64,000 nt of DNA from Allorhizobium paknamense (GCF_030815125.1 NZ_JAUSWH010000012.1:94074-158073); one strand, 5' to 3'. Positions 8,814 to 17,665 are shown, counted from the first letter of the stretch. The notes: generated from the letters alone by a model not told the origin. Numbers and translations are program-made.

Positions 8814-9164
8814 ATGAAGTCGCGTGAGAGCCTAGTTCGCCTGAAGGCATTTCAGGTCACGGAAAAGCGTCGCCAGTTGCAGCAGCTGCAACTGATGATG
8901 AGTGAATTCGAACGAATGGCCAAGGAACTGGAGACGCAGATCTCCGTGGAAGAAAAAAAGTCGGGTATTACGGACCCTTCGCATTTTGCGTATCCGACTT
9001 TTGCCAAAGCCGCCCGCCAGCGGGCTGACAATCTTCAGATCTCCATTCGGGAACTGAAGGTTCAGCAGGACGCTGCCGAACTGGCGTTGGAAGAAGCTGA
9101 AGCCGATTATGCCAAGGCCTCAGCCCTTGAAGAGCGGGATGGCGGCCAGCGCGCCCGCGCCTGA
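8814..9164 (+). CDS. fliJ: FliJ-type flagellar export protein
   Basis: 116-residue, almost wholly helical coiled-coil protein (RLKAFQVTEKRRQLQQLQLM, KELETQISVEEKK, QQDAAELALEEAEADYAKA). Size, composition and location beside ctrA match rhizobial and Caulobacter FliJ, which assists the FliI ATPase of the flagellar type III export apparatus. Start: ATG at 8814; a longer frame beginning at 8745 is not supported. fliI, the usual partner, is not next to it here, which is a little unusual. FliJ proteins diverge quickly, so assignment leans on context. Confidence 0.75.
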   Translation: MKSRESLVRLKAFQVTEKRRQLQQLQLMMSEFERMAKELETQISVEEKKSGITDPSHFAYPTFAKAARQRADNLQISIRELKVQQDAAELALEEAEADYAKASALEERDGGQRARA

Positions 9165-9419
9165 TCCGAAAACCGGATCATCCTGAATTTCGCGTCGCAG
9201 CCTGCGGTGCGGAACCCTTTTTCATTGCTATCAAGCGCCTCGACCCCTAAAGTGTGTCCGCTTTTCTCAGGGCAACACTGTAGAGGGTCAGGGCGTTTTG
9301 GCCTGTTTTGATGCAGCGGCGCTGGCGTCACCACAGTTTTCAACAGTCCACACGTTAAGATTTATGACAGTCTCAGGGGATGTGCCCTTGGGATGGGCTG
9401 GTCATCCTTCATGCTTTGA

Positions 9420-9596
9420 GAAAAAGAGCGATGCCAGGCTGTCGGCCGGGGAGGGGCCTGATCAGGCATATCTGCTGTTCCGGCATCGGCGTTGTTTCAA
9501 CGCCGAGCGGTGGAGGATTGATCGCGGTTTTGCGTCAGCCTGAAACAGGAAAAGGCGCGCAAAATCCTGAAAAGGTGAGCGCGCCTGTTTTTTTAA
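9420..9596 (+). ncRNA. Possible small RNA in the fliJ-sciP gap
   Basis: The 537-base gap between fliJ and sciP has no gene, but 9420-9596 shows several stable hairpins: TCGGCGTT-GTTTC-AACGCCGA (9486-9506, eight perfect pairs), the palindrome GCCTGATCAGGC (9456-9467), and a strong rightward terminator at 9553-9594. That terminator is nearly 400 bases past fliJ, too far to be its obvious end. No clear promoter is visible. I cannot match it to a known RNA family. Confidence 0.25.
9553..9594 (+). terminator. Intrinsic terminator with seven-T tail
   Basis: AGGCGCGC (9553-9560) pairs with GCGCGCCT (9579-9586), followed by GTTTTTTT. It reads rightwards, so it can end either a long fliJ transcript or an independent small RNA. 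Confidence 0.7.
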
Positions 9597-9630
9597 TCCA
9601 CCCGCTCCGTCATCAGTTCGGGCAGGGAGT

Positions 9631-9690
9631 GCAGCAGATTTAAAGCGTTACAGCGTCCTTTGCGCGTTTGAGAAAACGCACGGCGCTGTA
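9631..9690. repeat. Repeat B copy 2
   Basis: GCAGCAGATTTAAAGCGTTA then ACAGCG-CC...GCGCGTTTGAGAAAACGCAC-GGCGCTGTA. The left core arm is partly decayed. It sits immediately beyond the 3' end of sciP. Confidence 0.75.
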
Positions 9691-9701
9691 AGGCAAATCT
9701 T

Positions 9702-9977
9702 TTAATGGCGATATTGCTGAATGCGCGTGGTCCGCAGGCCCGGCAGGCCATGATCGTTGATGGAGGATTGCCAGGACAAGAATTCCTCGACGGTCAGCGT
9801 ATACCGTTCGCAAGCCTCTTCCAGGCTCAACAGGCCGCCACGAACGGCAGCGACAACTTCCGCCTTGCGGCGGATGACCCAGCGGCGGGTATTGGCAGGC
9901 GGCAGATCGGCAATCGTCAACGGGCTGCCATCCGGGCCGATAACGTATTTTACTCGCGGGCGTATCGTTTCGGTCAT
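9702..9977 (-). CDS. sciP: CtrA inhibitory protein SciP (DUF1153)
   Basis: 91-residue helix-turn-helix protein. The block YVIGPDGSPLTIADLPP, RRWVIRRKAEVVAAVRGG and SLEEACERYTLTVEEFLSW is the DUF1153 signature of Caulobacter SciP, which binds CtrA on DNA and blocks recruitment of RNA polymerase at CtrA promoters. It reads leftwards and lies in the same 4.6-kb block as chpT and ctrA, so activator, phosphate donor and inhibitor are linked. One GANTC site (9980-9984) overlaps its upstream region. Confidence 0.93.
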   Translation of the reverse strand: MTETIRPRVKYVIGPDGSPLTIADLPPANTRRWVIRRKAEVVAAVRGGLLSLEEACERYTLTVEEFLSWQSSINDHGLPGLRTTRIQQYRH

Positions 9978-10435
9978 TGGACTCTCTAATACAAACTCAA
10001 GACCACAGACCGAGACTTTAACGTCGCACCTTTAAAAATTGACTAAGCCAACGGTAACAATTTGATAATAATTTTAGGGAGTTGCCTGTGGCAGCTGATG
10101 TGGCGCTGCAGCATGTGCCGTAAAGTTGAGCGGAGTTCCTGGCGTCAGCGATGTCCGCGTCACTAGCTATTTCTTTCAGGCTTCAGGCGTATTTTGAGTA
10201 AAAATCGGACTTACCGGGCGAAATGCCCATCAAAATTGTTGAATGTGAATGATTTTTTATCCTCACATGACAGGATTTCTCGAATTTTTTTGAATTCTGC
10301 GCAACTATACACACACGCATCCCTTGCGTTGCTTTTGGTGCAGGGATGCACTTATCGCGCGTTGTTCGTCTCTAAAGGGCGATGGTGTGGAGGGCCAGGA
10401 TCGCCATCTGTGACATTTTGGAACAATTTTGGCGC
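9978..10435. other. Intergenic region upstream of sciP
   Basis: 458 bases without a supported gene. It contains a GACTC (GANTC) site at 9980-9984 just before the sciP start and a GCATCCCT/AGGGATGC hairpin at 10317-10349 downstream of the sugar-transferase gene, which lacks a T tail. An 81-codon frame at 10194-10439 has no family features or ribosome site, and I do not regard it as a gene. Confidence 0.5.
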
Positions 10436-11146
10436 CTAAAAGCCGCCACCGTTAAAAAGCTCCGCCTTGAGCGTGCCCAGGATGATCTTCAGATCGAGCC
10501 AGAAGGAAAAGTTTTCCACATAATAGAGGTCGGAGGCGATCCGGGCACGAGCCCGTGCGGCACGATCCGTCGGTCCCCGCAGGCCGCGCATCTGGGCAAG
10601 GCCGGTGATGCCGGGGCGCATGGCGTGGCGGCGGTGGTAGTCCGGCACCAGCGTCTCATAGGGCACGCCTGCCGCAAGCATGCCGATGGCATGGCACCGG
10701 GGGCCCACAAGCGACATATCGCCCAGCAGAACATTCAACAATTGCGGCAGTTCATCGATATTGGTGCGCCGCAAAAGCGCGCCAAGCCGGGTGACGCGCG
10801 GATCCTGCGCCACCGTCTGCCGCACGCCGGAGGGATCGCAGCAATCCACATACATGGTGCGGAATTTGTAGATGCGGATTTTCGTCTGGTCCTTGCCCCA
10901 GCGTACCTGCCGGAAGAGCGCAGGGCCCGGGCTGTCCAGCCGGATGAGCAGGGCAATGAGCAGAAGAAGCGGCAAAAGCGCCAGGAGCGCCAGAAAAGCC
11001 ACGAGAATATCCAGTGCCCGCTTGGCCCAGAGATCACCGGGCCTGCGGTTGCCGATTGTCGGCCCATCCTGAGAGGAGGGCACAGAATAGCCGTCCCGGA
11101 CCATTCGGCGGGCGCGCAGGCCGTGTGGTGCATGCAGGCTTTCCAT
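10436..11146 (-). CDS. Undecaprenyl-phosphate sugar transferase (ExoY/WcaJ type)
   Basis: Transfers the first sugar phosphate from a nucleotide sugar to the lipid carrier, starting exopolysaccharide or capsule repeat-unit assembly at the inner membrane. Bacterial sugar-transferase domain: [10 protein letters not shown] followed by one hydrophobic hairpin ([20 protein letters not shown]), [42 protein letters not shown] and [17 protein letters not shown] chose the ATG at 11146 with GGGAGG before it; a GTG at 11224 would add 26 residues. No other polysaccharide genes adjoin it. A perfect CtrA-type box lies upstream (11282-11297). Confidence 0.9.
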   Translation of the reverse strand: MESLHAPHGLRARRMVRDGYSVPSSQDGPTIGNRRPGDLWAKRALDILVAFLALLALLPLLLLIALLIRLDSPGPALFRQVRWGKDQTKIRIYKFRTMYVDCCDPSGVRQTVAQDPRVTRLGALLRRTNIDELPQLLNVLLGDMSLVGPRCHAIGMLAAGVPYETLVPDYHRRHAMRPGITGLAQMRGLRGPTDRAARARARIASDLYYVENFSFWLDLKIILGTLKAELFNGGGF

Positions 11147-11281
11147 CCAAGCCTCCCAAGGCCGCAGCAGAGGGATTTGCCGCCATCCCGTTTCCGAAAG
11201 TGGAAATTTCCGCTCCGCTGCCACGTCGTGAATTCCTGCCTGCTGATTTATACCCCCATCGTCTTACCGTCATTCTTAATC

Positions 11282-11297
11282 TTAACCAATGGTTAAC
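11282..11297. promoter_or_regulatory. Perfect CtrA-type box upstream of the sugar transferase
   Basis: TTAA-CCAATGG-TTAAC fits TTAA-N7-TTAAC exactly. It lies 136 bases before the chosen ATG (58 before the alternative GTG at 11224). Confidence 0.6.
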
Positions 11298-11424
11298 CTC
11301 TCTGAATGAGACGCCTTTCTTGGGACTATTTGTCTCAAAGCCAGACAGATCTTGTTCAATCGGTACAACCCACCCAAAATGGGCAGGTCTTACTGCTCGG
11401 TTGTATTTTATGGAAATAAATTAC

Positions 11425-12456
11425 TTAAAGTAGATGCAGGTCGATGAGGGCTGCCCGGCCCAGTACGCCCAGAACGGCGCTGCCGGTGTGGCTGATCGAA
11501 AGCTCGACGCCCGCGCTCAGCTTCAAGACACTGTAGCGAGTTGTTTCAAAGGTCGAGGCGGTGCCGGGGTAGAGCTTAAGGAACTCGTTATTAACAGTGT
11601 CGATAACGGTCACGGCATAATCGACGGCGGTGCTGCCGCTTATATAAACAGAGACGGCATAAAGCCCTTCCACCGGCACCTTCAAGGTCTGGCGCCCGTC
11701 ACTGAGTGTCTGCCCCAGTGCTATACCGCCCTGACCCATGACCAGCGTGTCGAATCCCGTGATGGTGCCGCTGCTGATGGCCAGCGACCGTGAGCTGAGG
11801 CGCACGCGCCCTGCCGGCTTGTTCGGTTGCAGCACCTGGCCTGCGCTGGTGATCGAAAGTCCTGTGGTCCAGTTGCTGCCATCCCCACTGACCTTGAGGG
11901 AAAAGGTGTCGGAACCGGAGGTCCCCATTTCTGCCCGGCCGGACCAGCCGGTCTGGAACAGCAGGCTCGCGGTATTGTCTGCCGCCGCCTTGTTGATTTT
12001 CAGGCGGTGGTCGCTGCCGGCATTGTTGAACAGGCTGGCATCGGCGGCGACGGAGAGCCGGTTGGTGCTGTCCGGTGTGCTGTTGACGCCCAGTTGCTCC
12101 GCAATGATTTGCGGGGGCAGGGCCTGTTCCTCCCAGCCGCTGCCGGAATAAACCAGTATCCTGCCCAGCGTGCGGAAGAAGCCGCGCCAGCCTGCCTGCG
12201 GTGTCAGAAATGCCCAGGCACTATCCTGCCACACCGCAATCTTGCCACCATAGCCGTCCCAGGCGCCGCTCGCGCCCGTGCCGATGCTGTAGCAATTGCC
12301 TTCGCCGGGACTGTCCGGCGGGCTCGACAGCGTGTCCTCGATCACGAGCTGCGTGACGGCATCGAGCACCTGCAAGGCCTCGTTATGGGTGACATGTTTC
12401 TGCGCCTGGGAGGGCAGAATGAAGGGGAGGTTCAATCGGGCACTGTTGTCGCTCAT
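11425..12456 (-). CDS. DUF2793 phage-type protein
   Basis: 343 residues. The N-terminal 120 residues (RLNLPFILPSQAQKHVTHNE, LVIEDTLSSPPDSPGEGNCY, GWRGFFRTLGRILVYSG) match the DUF2793 family, found in rhizobial prophages, gene-transfer-agent-like clusters and as solitary genes. The C-terminal part (VEGLYAVSVYISGSTA to VLGRAALIDLHLL) is beta-rich and resembles a C1q/TNF-like trimeric module of the kind found in tail fibres. No other phage genes are nearby, so this is a solitary gene or remnant. Start: ATG at 12456. The function is not known; adhesion or a surface role is an inference. Confidence 0.75.
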   Translation of the reverse strand: MSDNSARLNLPFILPSQAQKHVTHNEALQVLDAVTQLVIEDTLSSPPDSPGEGNCYSIGTGASGAWDGYGGKIAVWQDSAWAFLTPQAGWRGFFRTLGRILVYSGSGWEEQALPPQIIAEQLGVNSTPDSTNRLSVAADASLFNNAGSDHRLKINKAAADNTASLLFQTGWSGRAEMGTSGSDTFSLKVSGDGSNWTTGLSITSAGQVLQPNKPAGRVRLSSRSLAISSGTITGFDTLVMGQGGIALGQTLSDGRQTLKVPVEGLYAVSVYISGSTAVDYAVTVIDTVNNEFLKLYPGTASTFETTRYSVLKLSAGVELSISHTGSAVLGVLGRAALIDLHLL

Positions 12457-12593
12457 CCGGACGTCCTTGCGTGGTGATCATGCAGGGACATTGTCCACCA
12501 CGTCTTCAGGAGGTGGAGATAGCGAGGATGGAAGGCTTGATTCACTTGGGAAAATGCCGGTCGCGATCCCCGCGCTGCACCGGACGCCCCTAA

Positions 12594-12642
12594 TGCATTG
12601 ATCCAAACAAAAGATTCATCTTTGTTTGGAAAAATCAATGCA
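12594..12642. repeat. 49-base imperfect palindrome downstream of cysQ
   Basis: TGCATTGAT (12594-12602) and CCAAACAAA (12603-12611) are repeated inverted as TTTGTTTGG (12621-12629) and ATCAATGCA (12634-12642). It can form an 18-pair hairpin with a four-base bulge. It lies just beyond the 3' end of cysQ and may work as its terminator, though it lacks a T tail. Confidence 0.6.
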
Positions 12643-12694
12643 TAAACAAAGGCCTAGCGCACTTGAGCATGAGCAACGTGAATGCGTCAGTGCA

Positions 12695-13486
12695 CTAGGT
12701 TTCGCTGCGCCAGCCCGCTCCCCAGGCAATGAAGAAGGGATTGGCAAAATCACTGTCCTCTGCTTGCTTGCGCTTGCCATAGAGCAGCGGCGTTCCGCCA
12801 AGCGTCAGGGTCATGCCACCGGCTGCCCGCAGCACGGCATCGCCTGCGGCCGTGTCCCATTCCATGGTGCGGCCATAGCGGGGATAAACATCGGCGTCGC
12901 CCTCGGCCACCAGGCAGAATTTGAGGGATGAGCCGACAGAGCGCGTGTCACGAATGGCGCGGGCAGCCAGAAAGGCTTCCGTTTCCGGCCCGGCATGCGA
13001 GCGGCTGGCCACCGCCACCGGCGGCGAAAGGGTCTGCCGCGCCTTGATCGGCTGGCGGTGCAGGATCTCGAAATCCGCGCTGACAGCCACCTTTTCCGCA
13101 CCGTCGGAACCACCGCTGTACAGCACCCCGCTGGCCGGTGCGTAGACCACGCCGAGTGTGGGCACGCCGTCCTCCACCAGGGCGATATTCACCGTAAAAT
13201 CATTGCTTTTGCGAATGAACTCCTTGGTGCCATCGAGAGGGTCCACCAGAATGAAGCGCCCGCTTTCCGTCGCCGGAATGTGCCCGGCCGCCACGGCCTC
13301 TTCTGCCACGACGGGAATGTCGCCGAAGGCCGCAGCCAGATGCGACAGAATCACGGCCTCGGCCCGCTCGTCGGCTTCTGTCACCGGTGATGCGTCTTCC
13401 TTGCTGCGCACGGTGGCGCCATGGTGAAAAACCGCCATGATTTCGCGACCGGCAAGCAGTGCTGCCCGTTCAAACACATCCAGCAC
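12695..13486 (-). CDS. cysQ: 3'(2'),5'-bisphosphate nucleotidase CysQ
   Basis: Hydrolyses PAP to AMP and so removes the inhibitory by-product of sulfate activation. Inositol-monophosphatase fold with metal site VVAEE, DPLDGTKEF and EWDTAAGDAVLRAAGG. I chose the GTG at 13486, which gives LDVFERAALLAGREIM, the usual N-terminus, and has AAAGGA about seven bases upstream. The open frame extends to a TTG at 13522, but that codon lies in the terminal repeat of the adjoining MITE-like element and is not the ancestral start. Neighbour of cysC, the APS kinase, across the repeats. 263 residues, normal length. Confidence 0.88.
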   Translation of the reverse strand: MLDVFERAALLAGREIMAVFHHGATVRSKEDASPVTEADERAEAVILSHLAAAFGDIPVVAEEAVAAGHIPATESGRFILVDPLDGTKEFIRKSNDFTVNIALVEDGVPTLGVVYAPASGVLYSGGSDGAEKVAVSADFEILHRQPIKARQTLSPPVAVASRSHAGPETEAFLAARAIRDTRSVGSSLKFCLVAEGDADVYPRYGRTMEWDTAAGDAVLRAAGGMTLTLGGTPLLYGKRKQAEDSDFANPFFIAWGAGWRSET

Positions 13487-13506
13487 AGAGCGTCCTTTCC
13501 AGGAAC

Positions 13507-13774
13507 TAGGGTCAAAACTCAATCAGGATGGGTGTTCTGCAAGGCGTATTTTGTGTCTGAGTAGGAGGAAAGGTGCAGGAAATGCCGATCATTTTCAAAC
13601 CTTTCCGACGCCCGCAGACGCAAAATACGCCTTGCCCGAAGGGTTGAGCGGGATGGGCCGCCTGATTGCGAACAATGCTCGACAAGGCCTTAGGGCCTTG
13701 CCTTGCGCTTGTTCGCGGCCATTCAATCCCATCCCGTTCAACAGAACACCCATCCTGATTGAGTTTTGACCCTA
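13507..13774. mobile_element. MITE-like element 1 (268 bp)
   Basis: Perfect 31-32-base terminal inverted repeats (AGGGTCAAAACTCAATCAGG... and ...CCTGATTGAGTTTTGACCCT), with no gene inside. A shorter internal inverted pair (GCAAGGCGTATTTTG / CAAAATACGCCTTGC) lies at about 13540 and 13620. CTAG flanks both ends, so the target duplication is probably TA or CTAG, as for IS630/mariner-type transposases. A second copy in opposite orientation begins at 63927. The element is inserted between cysQ and repeat A copy 2. Confidence 0.8.
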
Positions 13775-13878
13775 GAGCATTTCAGTGTTTCACGGAAACA
13801 CTGAAATGCTCTAACTTGTTGTTTTTAAGCATTTCCGGACGGAAAACCGGTTCCCACTTTTCTCGGAACAATGCTCTA
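13774..13878. repeat. Repeat A copy 2
   Basis: Variable hairpin AGAGCATTTCAGTG...CACTGAAATGCTCT, linker AACTTGTTGTTTTTAAGC, then the conserved ATTTCCGGACGGAAAACCGG module and ATGCTCTA end. It is joined directly to MITE element 1 on the left and repeat B copy 3 on the right. Confidence 0.85.
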
Positions 13879-13980
13879 CTGCATAATTCCTTAAATCGGA
13901 ATCGATTTAGTGAAAATTATGCAGCAGATTTAAAATTTTACAGCGTCCTTTGTGCGTTTGATAAAACGCACGCCGCTGTA
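13879..13980. repeat. Repeat B copy 3
   Basis: CTGCATAATTCCTTAAATCG-GAATCGATTTA arm, then AATTATGCAGCAGATTTAAA and the ACAGCG...CGCTGT core with GTGCGTTTGATAAAACGCAC. Orientation is opposite to copy 4. It lies at the 3' end of cysC. Confidence 0.8.
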
Positions 13981-13997
13981 GAAGGGGTGTTGGCCCC

Positions 13998-14633
13998 TCA
14001 AGCCTTCAGATTGAGAAAATCGATCACCTGACGCGCCAGCGCCTGCGGACCTGCACTGCGCGTCACCAACCGTATATCCGGATTGGCCGGTGGCTCATAG
14101 GGAGAACTGATGCCGGTAAATTCCTTGATTTCGCCGGCTAGCGCCTTGCGATAGAGACCCTTGGGATCTCTTTTCACGCATTCTTCCAGGGGGGTGTCGA
14201 TGAAGACTTCGACGAATTCGCCCTCGCGCATCAGGCTCCTGGCCATCTGCCGGTCGGCTTCGAAAGGCGAAATGAAGGAGACCACCACGACCAGACCGGC
14301 ATCGGCCATGAGCTTGGCAACCTCCGCGACCCGGCGAATGTTTTCCACCCGGTCGGCATCGGAAAAGCCGAGATCGCTGTTCAGTCCGGTGCGGATATTG
14401 TCGCCATCGAGCATATAGGTGTGAACGCCCGCCTCGTTCAGGCTCTTTTCCAGCGCATTGGCGATGGTGGATTTGCCCGAGCCCGACAGGCCGGTAAACC
14501 ACAGAATCTTTGGCTTATGCCCCTTCAGGAGAATGCGGGCGTCCCGGCTCACCTGCAGCGGCTGCGAGACGACATGGCGGTTTTCAGCCTCAGCTGGCAT
14601 GGCAATTTCTTGCGCCGGTGCGACATAGTGCAT
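13998..14633 (-). CDS. cysC: Adenylyl-sulfate (APS) kinase CysC
   Basis: Phosphorylates APS to PAPS, the donor for sulfotransferases. The 211-residue protein has the P-loop GLSGSGKST (residues 48-56), [43 protein letters not shown] and the [24 protein letters not shown] block (here [15 protein letters not shown]). The ATG at 14633 has GAGGGAAC upstream and a promoter at 14664-14692. It stands alone, not fused to CysN as in NodQ-type enzymes, and is separated from cysQ only by repeats. No sulfotransferase or cysDN is in view, so its role (assimilation or polysaccharide sulfation) is open. Confidence 0.93.
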   Translation of the reverse strand: MHYVAPAQEIAMPAEAENRHVVSQPLQVSRDARILLKGHKPKILWFTGLSGSGKSTIANALEKSLNEAGVHTYMLDGDNIRTGLNSDLGFSDADRVENIRRVAEVAKLMADAGLVVVVSFISPFEADRQMARSLMREGEFVEVFIDTPLEECVKRDPKGLYRKALAGEIKEFTGISSPYEPPANPDIRLVTRSAGPQALARQVIDFLNLKA

Positions 14634-15372
14634 CCATGTTCCCTCTCTTTTTAATAATAAATCTTATTCCTAATTCGTGCCAACGTTGTCAAATGATGTG
14701 ACATGCCTCGAAAGTTATAATCAACACCTTTTCGCCATGATTGACGGAGAGGCCAGTCTGCGATGATCCAGAGTCCGCGCGTGTGATCCGGTTGCCGTCC
14801 CGTCTTTCTCACTCTGCCATCTTGTGTCCATCTCCCACCGATTTCCATGGGATCCCGCATGCATTATTCAGCTTTTTAGCTTCTGAAGGAAGCCTTGTCG
14901 GGCCAATCGCCGCTGGCCACGCCTTTGGCGCGCGTCTGAGCCCGCCCCTTATGACGACGTGATTATCGCCGGTGGCGGCGTCACTGCCTCTGGTCAAGAC
15001 CCATGATCTTGCGGAGGAATGAAGTTTCTGCAATATCGCCGTGTTCGAAAATCCGCATCGGCGAATGCTGCAGAGCATGAAAAAATCCCGGTTGTAATCG
15101 CTCGGGATTTTCGCAGTTTCGAAGATTGGAAAGGGCGAGGCAAATGCGCATTTTTCCACCTTTCGGTGACTGTTTTCGGGCGTAATTCGGTGAAAATGTT
15201 CAAATCGTGAGCAGTTTACAGAAAAGTGCACTGGCCCAGCCATTTCAGGCTTCACATTTTTGCCAAAAACGCTATCAAATCGGCCCCAAGATCAAAAACC
15301 CCAAAACGGGAATACCCGAGGGGAACATAAAGAAGGACACCACATGATTGTGGCTGTCCGGGGGATTGGCAT
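14634..15372. other. 739-base region between cysC and livH without a supported gene
   Basis: Divergent promoter region. The cysC promoter is at its left end and the livH ribosome site (GGGGGAT) at its right end. A hairpin AAAATCCCG/CGGGATTTT lies at 15082-15111. On the plus strand around 14950 the translated stretch YDDVIIAGGGVTA looks like the dinucleotide-binding start of a flavin enzyme, but stops surround it, so at most it is a gene remnant. Confidence 0.45.
14664..14692 (-). promoter_or_regulatory. Candidate cysC promoter
   Basis: On the minus strand TTGACA (14687-14692) is separated by 17 bases from GAATAA (14664-14669). The ATG is 31 bases further on. Confidence 0.45.
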
Positions 15373-16275
15373 ATGGAGTATTTCATCCAGCAGCTCATAA
15401 ACGGGCTGACTCTTGGATCCATCTATGGCCTTGTGGCGATCGGCTATACGATGGTGTACGGTATTATCGGCATGATCAATTTCGCCCATGGCGACATCTT
15501 CATGCTGGGTGGTTTCGCCGCTCTCATCGTTTTCCTGGTGCTCACCACGTTCTTTGCCGGCATTCCCGTTGCGCTGGCGCTTCTGATCATGCTCGTCATC
15601 TCCATGTTGATGACCGGCTTGTGGAACTGGACCATCGAGCGTGTGGCCTATCGCCCGCTGCGCGGTTCCTTCCGTCTTGCACCGCTGATCACCGCCATCG
15701 GCATGTCGATTGCGCTCTCCAACTTCATCCAGGTCAGCCAGGGCCCGCGCAACAAGCCCATCCCCGCGCTGGTCAGCGATGTCTACCACTTCGGTGCCAT
15801 CACCATCTCGCTGAAGCAGATCATCATCGTGCTGGTGACGGCTGTGCTGCTCGCGGCCTTCTGGTACATCGTCAACAAGACCCCGCTTGGCCGCGCCCAG
15901 CGCGCCACCGAACAGGACCGCAAGATGGCGGCGCTGCTCGGGGTCGATGTCGATCGCACCATTTCCGTCACCTTCATCATGGGTGCCGCCCTCGCAGCCG
16001 TCGCCGGTACCATGTATCTGATGTATTACGGCGTCGCCTCTTTCACCGATGGCTTCATTCCCGGCGTCAAGGCCTTTACCGCGGCTGTTCTGGGCGGCAT
16101 CGGTTCGCTGCCGGGGGCTGTTCTCGGCGGGCTGCTGATCGGCCTGATCGAATCGCTCTGGTCGGCCTATTTCACCATTGCCTACAAGGATGTGGCGACC
16201 TTCGCGATCCTCGCCTTCGTGCTGATCTTCAAGCCGACGGGTATCCTCGGCCGTCCGGAAGTCGAAAAGGTCTGA
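15373..16275 (+). CDS. livH: Branched-chain amino-acid ABC transporter permease LivH
   Basis: Inner-membrane channel subunit for uptake of leucine, isoleucine, valine and related amino acids. 300 residues with about eight membrane segments and the LivH signature ([72 protein letters not shown]). The EAA-like loop for contact with the ATPases is the [15 protein letters not shown] region. First gene of livHMGF with four bases before livM. The ATG is preceded by GGGGGAT. Confidence 0.94.
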   Translation: MEYFIQQLINGLTLGSIYGLVAIGYTMVYGIIGMINFAHGDIFMLGGFAALIVFLVLTTFFAGIPVALALLIMLVISMLMTGLWNWTIERVAYRPLRGSFRLAPLITAIGMSIALSNFIQVSQGPRNKPIPALVSDVYHFGAITISLKQIIIVLVTAVLLAAFWYIVNKTPLGRAQRATEQDRKMAALLGVDVDRTISVTFIMGAALAAVAGTMYLMYYGVASFTDGFIPGVKAFTAAVLGGIGSLPGAVLGGLLIGLIESLWSAYFTIAYKDVATFAILAFVLIFKPTGILGRPEVEKV

Positions 16276-16279
16276 CCCG

Positions 16280-17665
16280 ATGTCCAGCAACGCACCGACC
16301 ACTGCACAGCCCGGCGTTTTCGCCCGGGCTATCAAGGAAGCCGTGTTTGCCGGCATCCTCTCGCTCGGCCTTTTCATCCTCTATATCGGGATCAAGACCG
16401 ATCAGGACATCAACAATACCCTGATCTGGTATCCGCGCTGGGGCCTGCTGGCGATCTTCGTCGCCATCGCCGCCATTGGCCGCTTCGCCATCGTCGCTTT
16501 CTTCCAGCCCTGGTCGAAGGCGCGCAAGGCGCGTGCGGCGAATATGCCGGCCCATGAGATCGAGGCAAAGCCGTCCTTCTTCAAGAAGCATTTCCTGAAG
16601 GTGGCGCTGGTGGCCCTCATCCTCTATCCGCCGGTCATCGTCTCGATCACCGGGGCGCAGGGCTCGCTGAAATTCGTCGATAATTTCGGCATCCAGATCC
16701 TGATCTACGTCATGCTGGCCTGGGGCCTGAACATCGTCGTCGGCCTTGCCGGTCTGCTCGACCTCGGCTACGTCGCCTTCTACGCTGTCGGCGCCTATTC
16801 CTACGCGCTGCTGTCGCAGCATTTCGGCCTGTCCTTCTGGCTGCTCCTGCCGATCTCCGGCATTCTCGCCGCCCTGTGGGGCATCATGCTGGGCTTCCCG
16901 GTTCTGCGCCTGCGCGGTGACTATCTGGCCATCGTCACGCTCGCCTTCGGGGAAATCATCCGGCTGGTGCTGATCAACTGGACTGATGTCACCCAGGGCA
17001 CCTTCGGTGTCTCCGGCATTCCCAAGGCCACGCTGTTCGGCATTCCCTTCGATGCCTCGGCACATGGTTTCGCCAAGACCTTCGGCCTGCCGATGTCCTC
17101 GGCCTATTACAAGATCTTCCTCTTCTACCTCATCCTGGCGCTGTGCATGCTGACGGCCTATGTCACCATTCGCCTGCGCCGCATGCCCATCGGCCGTGCC
17201 TGGGAAGCGCTCCGCGAGGATGAAATCGCCTGCCGCTCGCTCGGGATCAATACGGTGACGACGAAGCTCACGGCTTTCGCCACGGGCGCGATGTTCGGCG
17301 GCTTTGCCGGCTCCTTCTTCGCCGCCCGCCAGGGCTTCGTCTCGCCGGAAAGCTTCGTCTTCCTGGAATCGGCGGTCATCCTCGCCATTGTGGTTCTGGG
17401 CGGCATGGGCTCGCTCACCGGCATCGCCATTGCGGCCATCGCCATGGTTGGCGGAACGGAATTGCTGCGTGAAATGGAATTCCTGAAACAGGTCTTCGGC
17501 CCTGATTTCACCCCGGAACTCTACCGCATGCTGCTCTTCGGTCTCGCCATGATCATCGTCATGCTGTTCAAGCCGCGCGGCTTTGTGGGCAGCAGAGAGC
17601 CGACGGCCTTCCTGAAGGAAAGAAAATCCGTCTCGGGCAGCTTTACCAAGGAAGGTCACGGCTGA
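16280..17665 (+). CDS. livM: Branched-chain amino-acid ABC transporter permease LivM
   Basis: Second permease subunit. 461 residues with a long N-terminal part (residues 1-125: two membrane segments and a basic linker) before the core LivM domain ([97 protein letters not shown]). The extended N-terminus is usual in rhizobial LivM proteins. Its stop overlaps the livG start (TGATG), so the genes are translationally coupled. Confidence 0.93.
   Translation: MSSNAPTTAQPGVFARAIKEAVFAGILSLGLFILYIGIKTDQDINNTLIWYPRWGLLAIFVAIAAIGRFAIVAFFQPWSKARKARAANMPAHEIEAKPSFFKKHFLKVALVALILYPPVIVSITGAQGSLKFVDNFGIQILIYVMLAWGLNIVVGLAGLLDLGYVAFYAVGAYSYALLSQHFGLSFWLLLPISGILAALWGIMLGFPVLRLRGDYLAIVTLAFGEIIRLVLINWTDVTQGTFGVSGIPKATLFGIPFDASAHGFAKTFGLPMSSAYYKIFLFYLILALCMLTAYVTIRLRRMPIGRAWEALREDEIACRSLGINTVTTKLTAFATGAMFGGFAGSFFAARQGFVSPESFVFLESAVILAIVVLGGMGSLTGIAIAAIAMVGGTELLREMEFLKQVFGPDFTPELYRMLLFGLAMIIVMLFKPRGFVGSREPTAFLKERKSVSGSFTKEGHG

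Noticed and set aside
10194..10439. 81-codon frame between sciP and the sugar transferase
   Set aside because: No family motif, no ribosome site and a codon pattern unlike the real genes.
14809..15255. 148-codon minus-strand frame in the cysC-livH gap
   Set aside because: No recognisable motif and it overlaps a hairpin; judged to be chance.
15292..16377. 361-codon minus-strand frame opposite livH
   Set aside because: His/Asp/Gly-rich translation typical of the complement of a membrane protein gene; livH is certain.
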